Positions 50,240 to 58,314 of a stretch of 64,000 nt of DNA are shown here, one piece after another. The first letter of the stretch is position 1; every line of letters starts with the position of its first letter. This DNA comes from Flavobacteriales bacterium UBA5040 (GTDB lineage: Bacteria; Bacteroidota; Bacteroidia; Flavobacteriales; Weeksellaceae). A program made the position numbers and the translations under genes. The stretch is taken from positions 62,001-126,000 of the forward strand of contig DIBY01000024.1 of NCBI GenBank assembly GCA_002415135.1, in the 5' to 3' direction. Below the pieces are notes generated by a model that had not been told where the DNA came from, did no database searches, and saw nothing but the letters and a program-made list of their open reading frames with translations.

Positions 50240-50256
50240 ATTTCTCAAGTTGAAAT

Positions 50257-50297
50257 AATAAAAATCCCAAAACTATAAATTTTTGGGATTTTTTGTG
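50257..50297. terminator. Bidirectional terminator
   Basis: Perfect 12-bp stem (50261-50272 with 50281-50292, AAAATCCCAAAA) with T runs in both directions, between convergent genes. Confidence 0.85.
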
Positions 50298-50303
50298 AAA
50301 AAA

Positions 50304-50828
50304 TTAATTTTTCGAATATTGAAATTCTAATTTTACATTCTTTAAAATTTTACGACCTTTACCCGCATCTACGGCTAAATCAGCTTGGTTGAAATTGGAG
50401 ATAATAATCCCATTTTTCAGTTGCAACTTTAACTGATCACCCCATTCAGTGAACATCGAAATAAGATCCGAAGACATCGTGTAAGTCGCACTATATTGTG
50501 GTGCTTCACAGAAAGGTGTTTCGTATTCTACCAAATATCCCGTGTATAGTTCAACGCTATAATTCCGAATACTTATATTAACTGACGGATAAGTTAAGGT
50601 CCCATTTTTTTGGAAAGTAAATGACGGATTGCATGTAAAATAAGGAGTAAGATCGGTTTCAAAAACGCCATCTGCATTATAATCGACCGGAATTTCCGAA
50701 GTGACTTTTAGCACTTTATATTTCCCTTCCAAAAAGACCTCCTCTTCTTTATCGCTATCTCTGCTACATCCACTGAAAATAAGAAAAATAGAAAGGATCC
50801 AGAATGTGACTTTTAAAAATCTTTTCAT
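50304..50828 (-). CDS. Lipoprotein with lipocalin-like beta domain
   Basis: 174 residues; signal MKRFLKVTFWILSIFLIFSG then Cys21. The mature part is beta-rich: LEGKYKVLKVTSEIPVDYNADG, FTFQKNGTLTYPSVNISI, YSATYTMSSDLISMF. The pattern (GKYKV near the start, then FTFQKNGTL) fits small lipocalin-like lipoproteins common in Bacteroidota. Function unknown. A -7 box lies two bases upstream of the ATG, but cotranscription with alaS, which ends 12 bp upstream, is equally possible. Confidence 0.72.
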   Translation of the reverse strand: MKRFLKVTFWILSIFLIFSGCSRDSDKEEEVFLEGKYKVLKVTSEIPVDYNADGVFETDLTPYFTCNPSFTFQKNGTLTYPSVNISIRNYSVELYTGYLVEYETPFCEAPQYSATYTMSSDLISMFTEWGDQLKLQLKNGIIISNFNQADLAVDAGKGRKILKNVKLEFQYSKN

Positions 50829-50830
50829 TT

Positions 50831-50838
50831 CAAATTTA
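50831..50838 (-). promoter_or_regulatory. TAaaTTTG -7-like element, lipoprotein gene
   Basis: Perfect consensus on the minus strand but only two bases from ATG 50828, closer than in the other leaderless cases. It may be fortuitous. Confidence 0.35.
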
Positions 50839-50839
50839 T

Positions 50840-53497
50840 TTAAACTGTCAGCGCTTTTTGATAAGCGTTTTCAATACCATCAAGGTTTTTTCCACCAGCC
50901 GTAGCAAAGCCTGGATTTCCACCGCCGCCGCCCTGGATCTCTTTCGCCAGATCTTTCACGATATTTCCAGCGTGGTATTTGGATTCTAAATCTGCCGAAA
51001 CCCCAACGGTAATCATTGGTTTTCCATCCGCATCAGAAATAATGATGATCACTGAATTCTCAATATCTTTCTTCAACTGGAATACGATATCTTTCACGCT
51101 TCCTGCATCCAAAGACACTTTCTTTACCAATAATTTTTTATCTTCTTTTACGACAAAATCATTGGCCCAGTTTGAAGTTTCTGATTTTGCTTTTTCTTTT
51201 TTCAAAGATTCAATTTCAGATTTTAAAGAAGCGTTTTCCTCCATCAATTTTTCAACTGACTTTGTTAAATCTTTCGACTTTAATAAAGAAGAAATCTCTT
51301 TTAGTTGAGTTTCTAAATTGCGGAAATAAGCAGCGGATTGATCTCCAGAAATCGCTTCAATTCTACGGATTCCCGCGGCAGTTGAACTTTCATTCTGAAT
51401 TTTGAAATGACCGATTTCGCCCGTGTGTTTCACATGCGTTCCACCACACAATTCTTTCGAAGAGCCAAACTGAATCATTCTTACTTTATCACCGTATTTC
51501 TCACCGAACAAAGCCATGGCTCCTTTTTCCATCGCTTCGGTGATTGGGATTTCACGGAATTCTTGCAATGCAATATTTTCTTTAATTTTTGCATTTACTT
51601 TTTCCTCCACGATTTTCAACTGTTCGTCATCCATTTTAGAAAAATGGGAGAAATCGAAACGCAAATAATCCGGACCAACGAAGGAACCTTTCTGTTCAAC
51701 ATGCGTTCCTAAAACTTCGCGCAACGCTTCGTGTAATAAATGCGTTACCGAGTGATTGGCTTGCGTATTTCTTCTTTCCGATTCGTTTACTTTAGCATAA
51801 AAAACAGCACCTGCATCCTTCGGCAATTCTTTAATTAAAGAAACGATCAGATTATTTTCTTTTCTGGTTTCCAGAACTTCTATAATTTCTGAACAATCTG
51901 TAATATCAAAAACACTTGGATTGGAAATATCAAAACCTGCTGTATAACTTGGAATTAAAATTCCTTTGTCACCGATTTGTCCACCACCTTCTGGATAGAA
52001 TGGCGATTTCGATAAAACGATTTGAAAAAATTCACCATCTTTATTTTCAACCTTTCTGTAGCGCGTAATATACGTTTCGGTTTCCGTTAGGTCGTAACCT
52101 ACGAAAGATTCAGATTTTTCTTCTAAAACAACCCAATCATATACTTTCTGTGCTGATGATTTTTTAGACCGCTGTTTCTGCTTATTCATTTCCTCTTCAA
52201 AACCAACTTCATCAACTGTCAACTGTTTTTCTTCAGCGATGATTCTGGAGAGATCGGCTGGGAAACCGTAAGTATCATACAATTCGAAAACTGCCGTACC
52301 TGGAAGTGTTTTTTGGTTTTTAGATAGGGTTTCATTAATGACTAAATCAATTCTTTTTAAACCGTGTTCAATGGTTTTTAAGAAAGAATTTTCTTCTTCT
52401 CTAATCACTTCAGTAACCAATTTCTCCTGCTTAACCAGCTCTGGGAAAAATCCGCCCATTTCGGTTTTTAAGATGGCAACCAATTCATAAAGGAAGGCTT
52501 CTTTCATTCCTAAAAATCGGTACGCGTAAGAAATTCCACGACGTAAAATTCTACGGATCACATAACCTGCGCCACCATTGGAAGGCAGCTGACCATCAGC
52601 AATCGCAAAAGCAACCGCACGGATATGATCAACCACAACACGAATCGCAATGTCTTTTTCGTCTTCTAGAATCCCGGTATATTTTTTTCCTGAAAGCTCT
52701 TCTACTTTAGCAATTAATGGCGTGAAGACATCAGTATCATAATTCGAGGTTTTGCCTTGTAAAGCCATACACAGACGCTCAAAGCCCATTCCAGTATCAA
52801 CGTGTCGGGAAGGTAACTTTTCTAAACTTCCGTTGGCTTTTCTATTGAATTCCATGAAAACCAAATTCCAAACCTCCACTACTTGTGGATGATCGTTATT
52901 CACCAATTCCAAACCAGAAACTTTGGCTTTCTCTTCGTCTGTTCTAATGTCGATATGAATTTCTGAACATGGTCCGCAAGGTCCGCTTTCGCCCATTTCC
53001 CAGAAATTATCCTTTTTATTTCCGTTGATTATTCGATCTTCAGAAATGTGGGCTTTCCAGAAATTATAAGCATCAGTATCGCGATCTAAATCCTCGGACG
53101 CATCTCCTTCAAATATGGTAACGTATAAATTCTCTTTTGGAATTTTATAAACTTCTGTCAATAACTCCCACGCATAATCGATGGCTTCTTTTTTAAAGTA
53201 ATCACCAAATGACCAGTTTCCCAACATTTCAAACATGGTGTGATGATAGGTGTCGCGACCCACATCATCCAAATCATTATGCTTTCCGGAAACTCTTAAA
53301 CATTTTTGAGTGTCTGCAATTCTGGGAGATTTCGGTTCTTTATAACCCAGAAAATAATCCTTGAATTGGGTCATTCCCGAATTCGAGAACATCAAGGTTG
53401 GATCATCTTTTAAAACAATCGGTGCAGAAGGAACGATCTGGTGTCCTTTTTCTTTAAAAAAGTCAAGAAATTGCTGGCGAATTTGTTGTGAAGTCAT
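50840..53497 (-). CDS. alaS: Alanyl-tRNA synthetase
   Basis: Charges tRNA-Ala and edits mischarged Ser/Gly. Catalytic domain from IRQQFLDFFKEKGHQIVPSA, with MFSNSGMTQFKDYFLG and WNLVFMEFNR. The editing domain has HSVTHLLHEALREVLG and CGGTHVKHTGEIG; a C-terminal DHHA1 (C-Ala) domain ends GGGGGNPGFATAGG. I start at ATG 53497 (MTSQQIRQQF, 885 residues). A perfect -7 box at 53531-53538 overlaps a possible TTG start at 53533, excluding it; ATG 53521 is a second choice. Confidence 0.97.
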   Translation of the reverse strand: MTSQQIRQQFLDFFKEKGHQIVPSAPIVLKDDPTLMFSNSGMTQFKDYFLGYKEPKSPRIADTQKCLRVSGKHNDLDDVGRDTYHHTMFEMLGNWSFGDYFKKEAIDYAWELLTEVYKIPKENLYVTIFEGDASEDLDRDTDAYNFWKAHISEDRIINGNKKDNFWEMGESGPCGPCSEIHIDIRTDEEKAKVSGLELVNNDHPQVVEVWNLVFMEFNRKANGSLEKLPSRHVDTGMGFERLCMALQGKTSNYDTDVFTPLIAKVEELSGKKYTGILEDEKDIAIRVVVDHIRAVAFAIADGQLPSNGGAGYVIRRILRRGISYAYRFLGMKEAFLYELVAILKTEMGGFFPELVKQEKLVTEVIREEENSFLKTIEHGLKRIDLVINETLSKNQKTLPGTAVFELYDTYGFPADLSRIIAEEKQLTVDEVGFEEEMNKQKQRSKKSSAQKVYDWVVLEEKSESFVGYDLTETETYITRYRKVENKDGEFFQIVLSKSPFYPEGGGQIGDKGILIPSYTAGFDISNPSVFDITDCSEIIEVLETRKENNLIVSLIKELPKDAGAVFYAKVNESERRNTQANHSVTHLLHEALREVLGTHVEQKGSFVGPDYLRFDFSHFSKMDDEQLKIVEEKVNAKIKENIALQEFREIPITEAMEKGAMALFGEKYGDKVRMIQFGSSKELCGGTHVKHTGEIGHFKIQNESSTAAGIRRIEAISGDQSAAYFRNLETQLKEISSLLKSKDLTKSVEKLMEENASLKSEIESLKKEKAKSETSNWANDFVVKEDKKLLVKKVSLDAGSVKDIVFQLKKDIENSVIIIISDADGKPMITVGVSADLESKYHAGNIVKDLAKEIQGGGGGNPGFATAGGKNLDGIENAYQKALTV

Positions 53498-53530
53498 AGT
53501 TGAATTGGCTTTAACGTGCATATAAGTTGG

Positions 53531-53538
53531 CAAATTTA
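53531..53538 (-). promoter_or_regulatory. TAaaTTTG -7 element, alaS
   Basis: Perfect minus-strand -7 box, 33 nt before ATG 53497 (9 nt before ATG 53521). It sets the upper limit for the alaS start. Confidence 0.6.
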
Positions 53539-53735
53539 ATGATTTTTAACAGGACTCCCGAATATTGTTTTCGTGAATTTATAAATAATCATTTTCAAAG
53601 TTTTTCAGCACCACTTCCGATTTGAAAAAAACCGTATTGGAATTGTTCTCGTATATAAAATTGTTGAGATGAAGACCTTGATTAATTAAATGATAACGAT
53701 AGATAATTACTTAGAAACCCTTTTAATTTCAGCCC

Positions 53736-53743
53736 TATTTTTG
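53736..53743 (+). promoter_or_regulatory. TAttTTTG -7 element, msrA
   Basis: Perfect -7 box 29 nt before ATG 53773. Confidence 0.55.
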
Positions 53744-53772
53744 CATCTAAAATAAAGTTAATTCAAAAAATA

Positions 53773-54456
53773 ATGAATACAAATAATAAGAAAAAAATGA
53801 AGAATATTTTAACACTCGTAGCATTAATTTTCGGTGTTGCCGTTTTTGCTGCAACATCCTTTTCATGCTCGAAAGCCAAAGTAAAAAATGTGGAAGAAAA
53901 TAATAAAAAAGAAATAAATATGGAAGGTAAAAATATAAAAGAAATATACTTCGCGGGAGGATGTTTTTGGGGAACCGAACATCTGTTTCAATTGGTAAGA
54001 GGCGTTGTTGACACAGAAGTTGGATATGCGAACGGGAGAATTAAAAATCCTACGTACAAACAAGTAATCAGTCATACTACTGGTTTTGCTGAAGCGGTAA
54101 AAGTAAGGTATGATGCGGATGAAGTTAATCTACCACTATTAATTGAACTCTTCTTTAAATCGATTGATCCTACAACCATCGATCGCCAAGGAAATGATAG
54201 AGGTGATAATTATAGAAGTGGGATTTACTCTACCGATCCATCAACAGAAGCAATCGTAAAAACTGAAGTTGCAAAACTGTCTAAAAATTATGATAAGCCA
54301 GTTGTGGTAGAAACTATTCCTTTGAAAAACTTTTACAAAGCTGAAGATTATCACCAGGATTATTTAGATAAAAATCCAGGTGGATATTGTCACATTCCGC
54401 TTTCTGTTTTTGAAGAAGCGAAAAGAGCAAATCCGCTGCCTGCAGCGAAAGAATAA
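53773..54456 (+). CDS. msrA: Peptide-methionine (S)-S-oxide reductase MsrA, exported
   Basis: Reduces methionine-S-sulfoxide in proteins. The catalytic motif FAGGCFWGTEHLFQ holds the nucleophilic Cys. Family stretches EVGYANGRIKNPTYKQV, HTTGFAEAVKVRYD, STDPSTEA and KAEDYHQDYLDKNPGGYCHI follow. An N-terminal hydrophobic leader (MKNILTLVALIFGVAVFAAT then SFSC) suggests export, possibly as a lipoprotein, though the lipobox is poor. ATG 53797 is an alternative start giving a neater signal peptide. It is a single-gene unit with a terminator; MsrB is not fused. Confidence 0.94.
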   Translation: MNTNNKKKMKNILTLVALIFGVAVFAATSFSCSKAKVKNVEENNKKEINMEGKNIKEIYFAGGCFWGTEHLFQLVRGVVDTEVGYANGRIKNPTYKQVISHTTGFAEAVKVRYDADEVNLPLLIELFFKSIDPTTIDRQGNDRGDNYRSGIYSTDPSTEAIVKTEVAKLSKNYDKPVVVETIPLKNFYKAEDYHQDYLDKNPGGYCHIPLSVFEEAKRANPLPAAKE

Positions 54457-54461
54457 AAATG

Positions 54462-54488
54462 AAGGTTGTCGAAAGGCAACCTTTTTTA
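54462..54488 (+). terminator. msrA terminator
   Basis: Stem AAGGTTG / CAACCTT with loop TCGAAAGG and six T residues, starting 5 bp after the stop codon. Confidence 0.85.
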
Positions 54489-54683
54489 TATAAATTTTTT
54501 GATGTTCAAGATTGAAACATTTACAAGAATTAGAAATCCGAACAACAGATATAATGATTCTTTAGTTAGCGTTTGTGACAACGAGCGATATTTTTCAAAT
54601 AGAGGCGAAAAGAAAAACCTTTCAGCAGTTGACCGATCATCAACGTAGGTTACAATAAGATCGTCGCAAAGCAAACATTCCAT
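54486..54683 (-). CDS. Hypothetical small protein with CxxC, possibly degenerate
   Basis: 65 residues beginning MECLLCDDLIVTYVDDRST, then FFFSPLFEKYRS and a C-terminal hydrophobic helix (LYLLFGFLILVNVSILNI). The CxxC-D opening faintly recalls thiol-disulfide DCC-family proteins, which are twice as long, so this may be a fragment. It starts 3 bp after the stop of the broken gene at 54687-55143 and may have been its operon partner. Its 3' end enters the msrA terminator region. Coding status is uncertain. Confidence 0.4.
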   Translation of the reverse strand: MECLLCDDLIVTYVDDRSTAERFFFSPLFEKYRSLSQTLTKESLYLLFGFLILVNVSILNIKKFI

Positions 54684-54686
54684 TTC

Positions 54687-55143
54687 TTATTTTTTCGCTA
54701 GCGCATCTCTATAATCTATTAAAGCAAAAATATGTCCTGTTTGATCTAAATCTAAACCATAAATTTCGTGTTTTGCAATTGCTAATCATTTAGAATGGAT
54801 ACAAAATCGTTGTAAGAATTTTTATCATCAAGAATAAATTCAATTCCAGAATTTTTTTCGTTTCGTTTTTGAAGATTTTTAATTTCTGAAACATAGAATT
54901 TTGAACTTTCTTTTGCATTAGGAACAACTTTGATTTTTTATATTCCCAATTTCTGAAATTTTCAAAAGAGAATTGCTGGTTCAAAGGAAGCTTCGGATTA
55001 TATTTCGCAGGCAATCCTAAATCCATCACATTAGCTATGGGCTTTTGAAGCTCTCTATTTCCATAAAACCAAAAAAGAAGTGGGATGACAAGTGCGCTCA
55101 TCAATCCGGGGACATTATATTTCTTGGTAAGTTTACTTTTCAT
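54687..55143 (-). pseudogene. Membrane-anchored protein gene with two 1-bp frameshifts
   Basis: The first ~70 residues (from ATG 55143) include a membrane helix (GLMSALVIPLLFWFY). The frame then shifts at an A6 tract near 54941-54946; with a seventh A the protein continues IKVVPNAKESSKFYVSEIKN and EFILDDKNSYNDFVSILND. A stop at ~54786 disappears if one T is added (TT to TTT), after which LAIAKHEIYGLDLDQTGHIF and DYRDALAKK reach a natural stop at 54687. Two independent homopolymer deletions restore a coherent ~152-residue protein. Family not recognised. Sequencing error is possible but would need two events. Confidence 0.7.
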
Positions 55144-55163
55144 TCTTCGAGATAAATTTAAAC

Positions 55164-55203
55164 AAAAAAATCCGTCTCGTTATGTTAACGAGACGGATTT
55201 TAA
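55164..55203 (-). terminator. yceI terminator (15-bp perfect stem)
   Basis: Arms 55168-55182 and 55186-55200 are fully complementary around a 3-nt loop, followed by a T run on the minus strand. Confidence 0.9.
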
Positions 55204-55222
55204 ATTCTTTAAGATCGATATC

Positions 55223-55882
55223 TTATTTCTTTTCCATGGCTTTAATTAAGATCTGAAGATTCACATCATCTTTAAGTAAACCATTAGCAAGAGGCAATTG
55301 AAATTTCACACCGAAATCTTCTCTCTTGATATCTTTAGGTTCCGTTGCAATACTCGCTTCTCCATCTTTTATAGAAACATTTGCATTAAATTGAACTGGT
55401 TTGGTAATTCCTTTGATGGTTAGGTTTCCGTCTAAAAGCGTGTTATAATCACCTGCTTCATTTTTAGAAACTTTGGTGATTTCATAAGAAGCTGTAGGGA
55501 ATTTATCAGTTTCGAAGAAATCTCCGCTTTTTAAATGACCATTCAATTTACCCAATTGTTCTGCATCATTTTTTAAATCAACAGAGGTAAGCGAATTCAT
55601 GTCTGCTACAAACTTCCCACTTTCTAAAACTCCGTCTTTTACGGTTAGATCGCCACTTTCGAATTGAATCGTCCCGAAATGACTGGACTGGTCTGATTTT
55701 ACAACCTTATAACCTTTCCATTCGATTCTACTGTTAAGCGTATCAAGTTCGTAAACTGAACCGTTGGTAGTAGTTGAAACTTCGGTAACTTCACTGGTAA
55801 GAGGTTTATCTTTTCCACAAGACACCACGAATATCGCTGAAATAAGTGCTACGAATACTGAATTTGTAAATGATTTCATCAT
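55223..55882 (-). CDS. YceI-family lipoprotein
   Basis: 219 residues; the lipoprotein signal ends IFVVSC with Cys22. The mature part is a lipocalin-like YceI barrel: YELDTLNSRIEWKGYKVVKS, HFGTIQFESGDLTV, FEIP-like KFPTASYEITKV, LDGNLTIKGITKPVQF and REDFGVKFQLPLANGLLKDDV. YceI proteins bind isoprenoid-type lipids in some bacteria; the ligand here is unknown. Possible -7 boxes are at 55909-55916 and 55918-55925. Divergent from the ABC ATPase gene. Confidence 0.9.
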   Translation of the reverse strand: MMKSFTNSVFVALISAIFVVSCGKDKPLTSEVTEVSTTTNGSVYELDTLNSRIEWKGYKVVKSDQSSHFGTIQFESGDLTVKDGVLESGKFVADMNSLTSVDLKNDAEQLGKLNGHLKSGDFFETDKFPTASYEITKVSKNEAGDYNTLLDGNLTIKGITKPVQFNANVSIKDGEASIATEPKDIKREDFGVKFQLPLANGLLKDDVNLQILIKAMEKK

Positions 55883-55908
55883 TAATTAAATGTTTTTTAT
55901 TGTTTGGG

Positions 55909-55916
55909 CAAAATTA
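55909..55916 (-). promoter_or_regulatory. TAatTTTG -7 element, yceI
   Basis: Perfect minus-strand -7 box 26 nt before ATG 55882. A second perfect match (TAttTTTG) lies at 55918-55925, so either may be used. Confidence 0.5.
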
Positions 55917-55947
55917 ACAAAAATATCTCTATTAGAGACAAATATGT

Positions 55948-55955
55948 TATTTTTG
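55948..55955 (+). promoter_or_regulatory. TAttTTTG -7 element, ABC ATPase gene (leaderless)
   Basis: Perfect -7 box ending four bases before ATG 55960, the same spacing as at pheA and the esterase gene at 57565. Confidence 0.65.
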
Positions 55956-55959
55956 CAAT

Positions 55960-56892
55960 ATGCTACTAGAAATCCGAAATTTATTCTTTTCACACCGTCC
56001 CGACCACCAACTTTTCCAGAACTTTAATCTAAAAGTTGAAGAAGGGAAAATAATCGCTTTAGCAGGCGAAAGCGGTTGCGGAAAATCAACTATTCTAAAT
56101 TTAATTTACGGACTTCTGGAATGGGAGAAAGGAGCGATTATTTTTAATGGTTCACCGATTTTAGGGCCGACAAAAAACTTAGTTCCTGGTGAAGAAGACA
56201 TGAAGTTAGTCGCTCAGAGTTACGACTTGATGCCCTATTCTACCGTTGCTGACAATGTGGGAAAATTTATTTCTAATATTAATTTAGCAGAGAAAAAAGA
56301 ACGAATTCAAGAGCTTTTAACAGTGGTTGGACTGGAAGAATTCGAAAACACTTTACCCAAATATTTAAGCGGCGGACAAATGCAGAGAGTCGCGATCGCC
56401 AGAGCACTTTCTGTCATGCCGAAACTTTTATTACTCGATGAACCTTTCAGCAATATTGATTTTTCAAGAAAGATTGAATTGCGAGAACGCCTATTTAATT
56501 ATGTTCGCGAAAAGAAGATCTCACTGATTATTTCTACGCATGAAATTCAGGAAGTGATGCCGTGGCTGGATCAAATCATTGTTTTACAGGAAGGAAGATT
56601 GATTCAAAATGACAATGCAGAAGAAACTTATAACAACCCGTACAATCAATATGTCGCCTCTCTGTTCGGCGAAGTGAATGTTTTTTCGGAGGAAGAGAAA
56701 CTGGCTCTAAATCTTTCTAAGAATTTTTGGTATCCCAACGAAATCAAAATTTCAGCAGAAGGAAAAGAAGTTGAAGTTTTAGAAAGTCGCTTTTCCGGAA
56801 GTTATTACTGGAACAAAGTTTCTTTAGAAGGTAAAAAACTGGTGGTTTATACTGCAGAAAAAATCGATGGAAAGCTCAAAATTAATCTTTGA
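55960..56892 (+). CDS. ABC transporter ATP-binding protein (orphan)
   Basis: 310-residue ATPase. Walker A GESGCGKST, Q-loop VAQSYDLMPY, signature LSGGQMQRVAIA, Walker B LLLLDEPFSNID and switch STHE. The order and ~80-residue C-terminal extension after residue 230 (GEVNVFSEEE...YYWNKVSLEGKKL, a TOBE-like beta domain) resemble PotA/FbpC-type importer ATPases. No permease or binding-protein gene lies nearby, so the partner and substrate are unknown. Confidence 0.9.
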   Translation: MLLEIRNLFFSHRPDHQLFQNFNLKVEEGKIIALAGESGCGKSTILNLIYGLLEWEKGAIIFNGSPILGPTKNLVPGEEDMKLVAQSYDLMPYSTVADNVGKFISNINLAEKKERIQELLTVVGLEEFENTLPKYLSGGQMQRVAIARALSVMPKLLLLDEPFSNIDFSRKIELRERLFNYVREKKISLIISTHEIQEVMPWLDQIIVLQEGRLIQNDNAEETYNNPYNQYVASLFGEVNVFSEEEKLALNLSKNFWYPNEIKISAEGKEVEVLESRFSGSYYWNKVSLEGKKLVVYTAEKIDGKLKINL

Positions 56893-57050
56893 AAAAGAAG
56901 ATGTAAAGTCAATTCAGCACTTTCAAATTCAACCTTCACTTTCCTGATTTTTCTCATTACATTTAAATCCGATCTAAACTTATTTCAAAAACAAATGACA
57001 CCATAATTTGGTGCCACTTGTGAAATTTATTGATGCTATTTGTGTTGAAA

Positions 57051-57383
57051 TTACGCTTTCTTCACAAATTCAGATTTCAACGCCATAGATCCGAATCCAT
57101 CAATTTTACAATCGATATTGTGATCGCTTCCCGGACGTAATCTGATGTTCTTTACTTTCGTTCCCGATTTTACTGGTTTTGGTGCACCTTTAACAGGTAA
57201 GTCTTTAATTACTACCACAGAATCTCCATTTTGTAATTCGTGTCCATGGGCATCAAGAATTTTATCTTCATCGGCAGTTTCTCCTGGCGTCCATTCGTGG
57301 AAACATTGGGAACAAACCATTTTATCATCTTGCTCATAAGTGAATTCCGATTGGCATTTCGGACAAACTATTGTATCGCTCAT
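57051..57383 (-). CDS. yjdM: PhnA/YjdM-family zinc-ribbon protein
   Basis: 110 residues from ATG 57383 (MSDTIVCPKCQSEFTYEQ). A zinc ribbon CPKC...CSQCFHEW is followed by the PhnA domain: ILDAHGHELQNGDSVVVIKDLPVKG, VKSGTKVKNIRLRPGSDHNIDCKI and MALKSEFVKK. Despite the old name it is not a C-P lyase part; function is unknown. A -7 box at 57398-57405 overlaps a longer possible start at 57398 and excludes it. Confidence 0.92.
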   Translation of the reverse strand: MSDTIVCPKCQSEFTYEQDDKMVCSQCFHEWTPGETADEDKILDAHGHELQNGDSVVVIKDLPVKGAPKPVKSGTKVKNIRLRPGSDHNIDCKIDGFGSMALKSEFVKKA

Positions 57384-57397
57384 AATTATAATTTTCA

Positions 57398-57428
57398 CAA
57401 AGATATTACTAAAATAAGGAGCTTACAA
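57398..57428 (-). promoter_or_regulatory. Full TTG-N20-TAtcTTTG promoter, yjdM
   Basis: Minus-strand -7 box at 57398-57405, with TTG at 57426-57428 and a 20-bp spacer. Expected leader of about 10 nt to ATG 57383. Confidence 0.65.
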
Positions 57429-57552
57429 GTTTGTCGTCTGTTCAAAAACATTAATACTATTATTCAGTAATCTCTAATTCGCTTCCGAAAATTGAAGTGT
57501 TAAAAGTGATACTGTTCTAAATCTTTCGCCTGCAACCTTCGGCCTAAATTAT

Positions 57553-57560
57553 TATCTTTG
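57553..57560 (+). promoter_or_regulatory. TAtcTTTG -7 element, esterase gene (leaderless)
   Basis: Perfect -7 box ending four bases before ATG 57565. Confidence 0.65.
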
Positions 57561-57564
57561 TTCC

Positions 57565-58203
57565 ATGGATTTACAATACATCGTACGCGAACCCGAGCAT
57601 ATTACCTCAAAAACTCCTTTACTTATTTTGCTACACGGTTACGGAAGCAATGAACAAGACCTTTTCAGTTTTGCTCCTACTCTACCCGAAGATTGGTTGA
57701 TTGTAAGTTTTAGAGCTCCTTTTAATACTGATTATGAAGGATTTTCTTGGTACGACATTGATTTAATGAATGAAGAAAACCGAATTGATGTTGCCCAAGC
57801 TCAGGAATCACAAGACGCGATCTTAGAAAATATTTTGAAAATTACAAATCAGTACGGCTTGACAGAAAATCAAACTCATTTATGCGGATTTTCACAAGGT
57901 GGAATTTTAAGCTATTCTCTGGCTTTGAATAATCCAGACCTATTTACAAAAGTGGCTTGCATGAGTTGTTATGCCGAAGAAAAATTGTTAACCAATAGAG
58001 TGAAAGACAAAAAGAAAATCGAAAAATTACGGTTCTTTATTTCTCACGGAACTGATGATGCGATCATTCCTTTGGAGTGGGGACGAAAAGCAGCAGATCT
58101 TCTTTATGAAATGAGCGCCTATTTTTCCTTCCGCGAGTATATGAGCGGACACGGTGTAAATCAGAAAAACTATATGGACCTAATGGATTTCTTCATAAAG
58201 TAA
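57565..58203 (+). CDS. Carboxylesterase/phospholipase family alpha/beta hydrolase
   Basis: Cytoplasmic serine esterase of 212 residues, of the carboxylesterase/lysophospholipase group. Oxyanion region LLHGYGSNEQDLF, nucleophile elbow CGFSQGG, acid in SHGTDDAIIPLEWG, and His in YMSGHGVNQ. No signal peptide. Substrates are likely short-chain esters. It has a leaderless promoter and no evident operon partner. Confidence 0.9.
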   Translation: MDLQYIVREPEHITSKTPLLILLHGYGSNEQDLFSFAPTLPEDWLIVSFRAPFNTDYEGFSWYDIDLMNEENRIDVAQAQESQDAILENILKITNQYGLTENQTHLCGFSQGGILSYSLALNNPDLFTKVACMSCYAEEKLLTNRVKDKKKIEKLRFFISHGTDDAIIPLEWGRKAADLLYEMSAYFSFREYMSGHGVNQKNYMDLMDFFIK

Positions 58204-58314
58204 TTTGCGGAGATTTAAAAATATCCAGAAAATTAAATTATTGTTTTTGATAAAAATTGACATTCAGAAAACATTAATTAAAAAATAAATATCCTTAGGA
58301 TTAAATAAAATAAT

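Noticed and set aside
50979..51308. 109-residue frame opposite alaS
   Set aside because: Antisense to the coiled-coil and DHHA1 part of alaS; its Phe/Ser-rich sequence is what a Lys/Glu-rich coding strand gives in reverse.
53498..53533. Twelve extra N-terminal residues for alaS from a TTG
   Set aside because: The TTG overlaps a perfect -7 promoter box, and the family N-terminus matches MTSQQIRQQF.
54466..54648. 60-residue plus-strand frame after msrA
   Set aside because: Begins within the msrA terminator and has no protein-like pattern; the opposite-strand frame with a CxxC is the weaker-but-better candidate.
56998..57013. Small hairpin ACACCA / TGGTG as terminator of yjdM
   Set aside because: Five-base stem and no adjacent T run; too weak to call.
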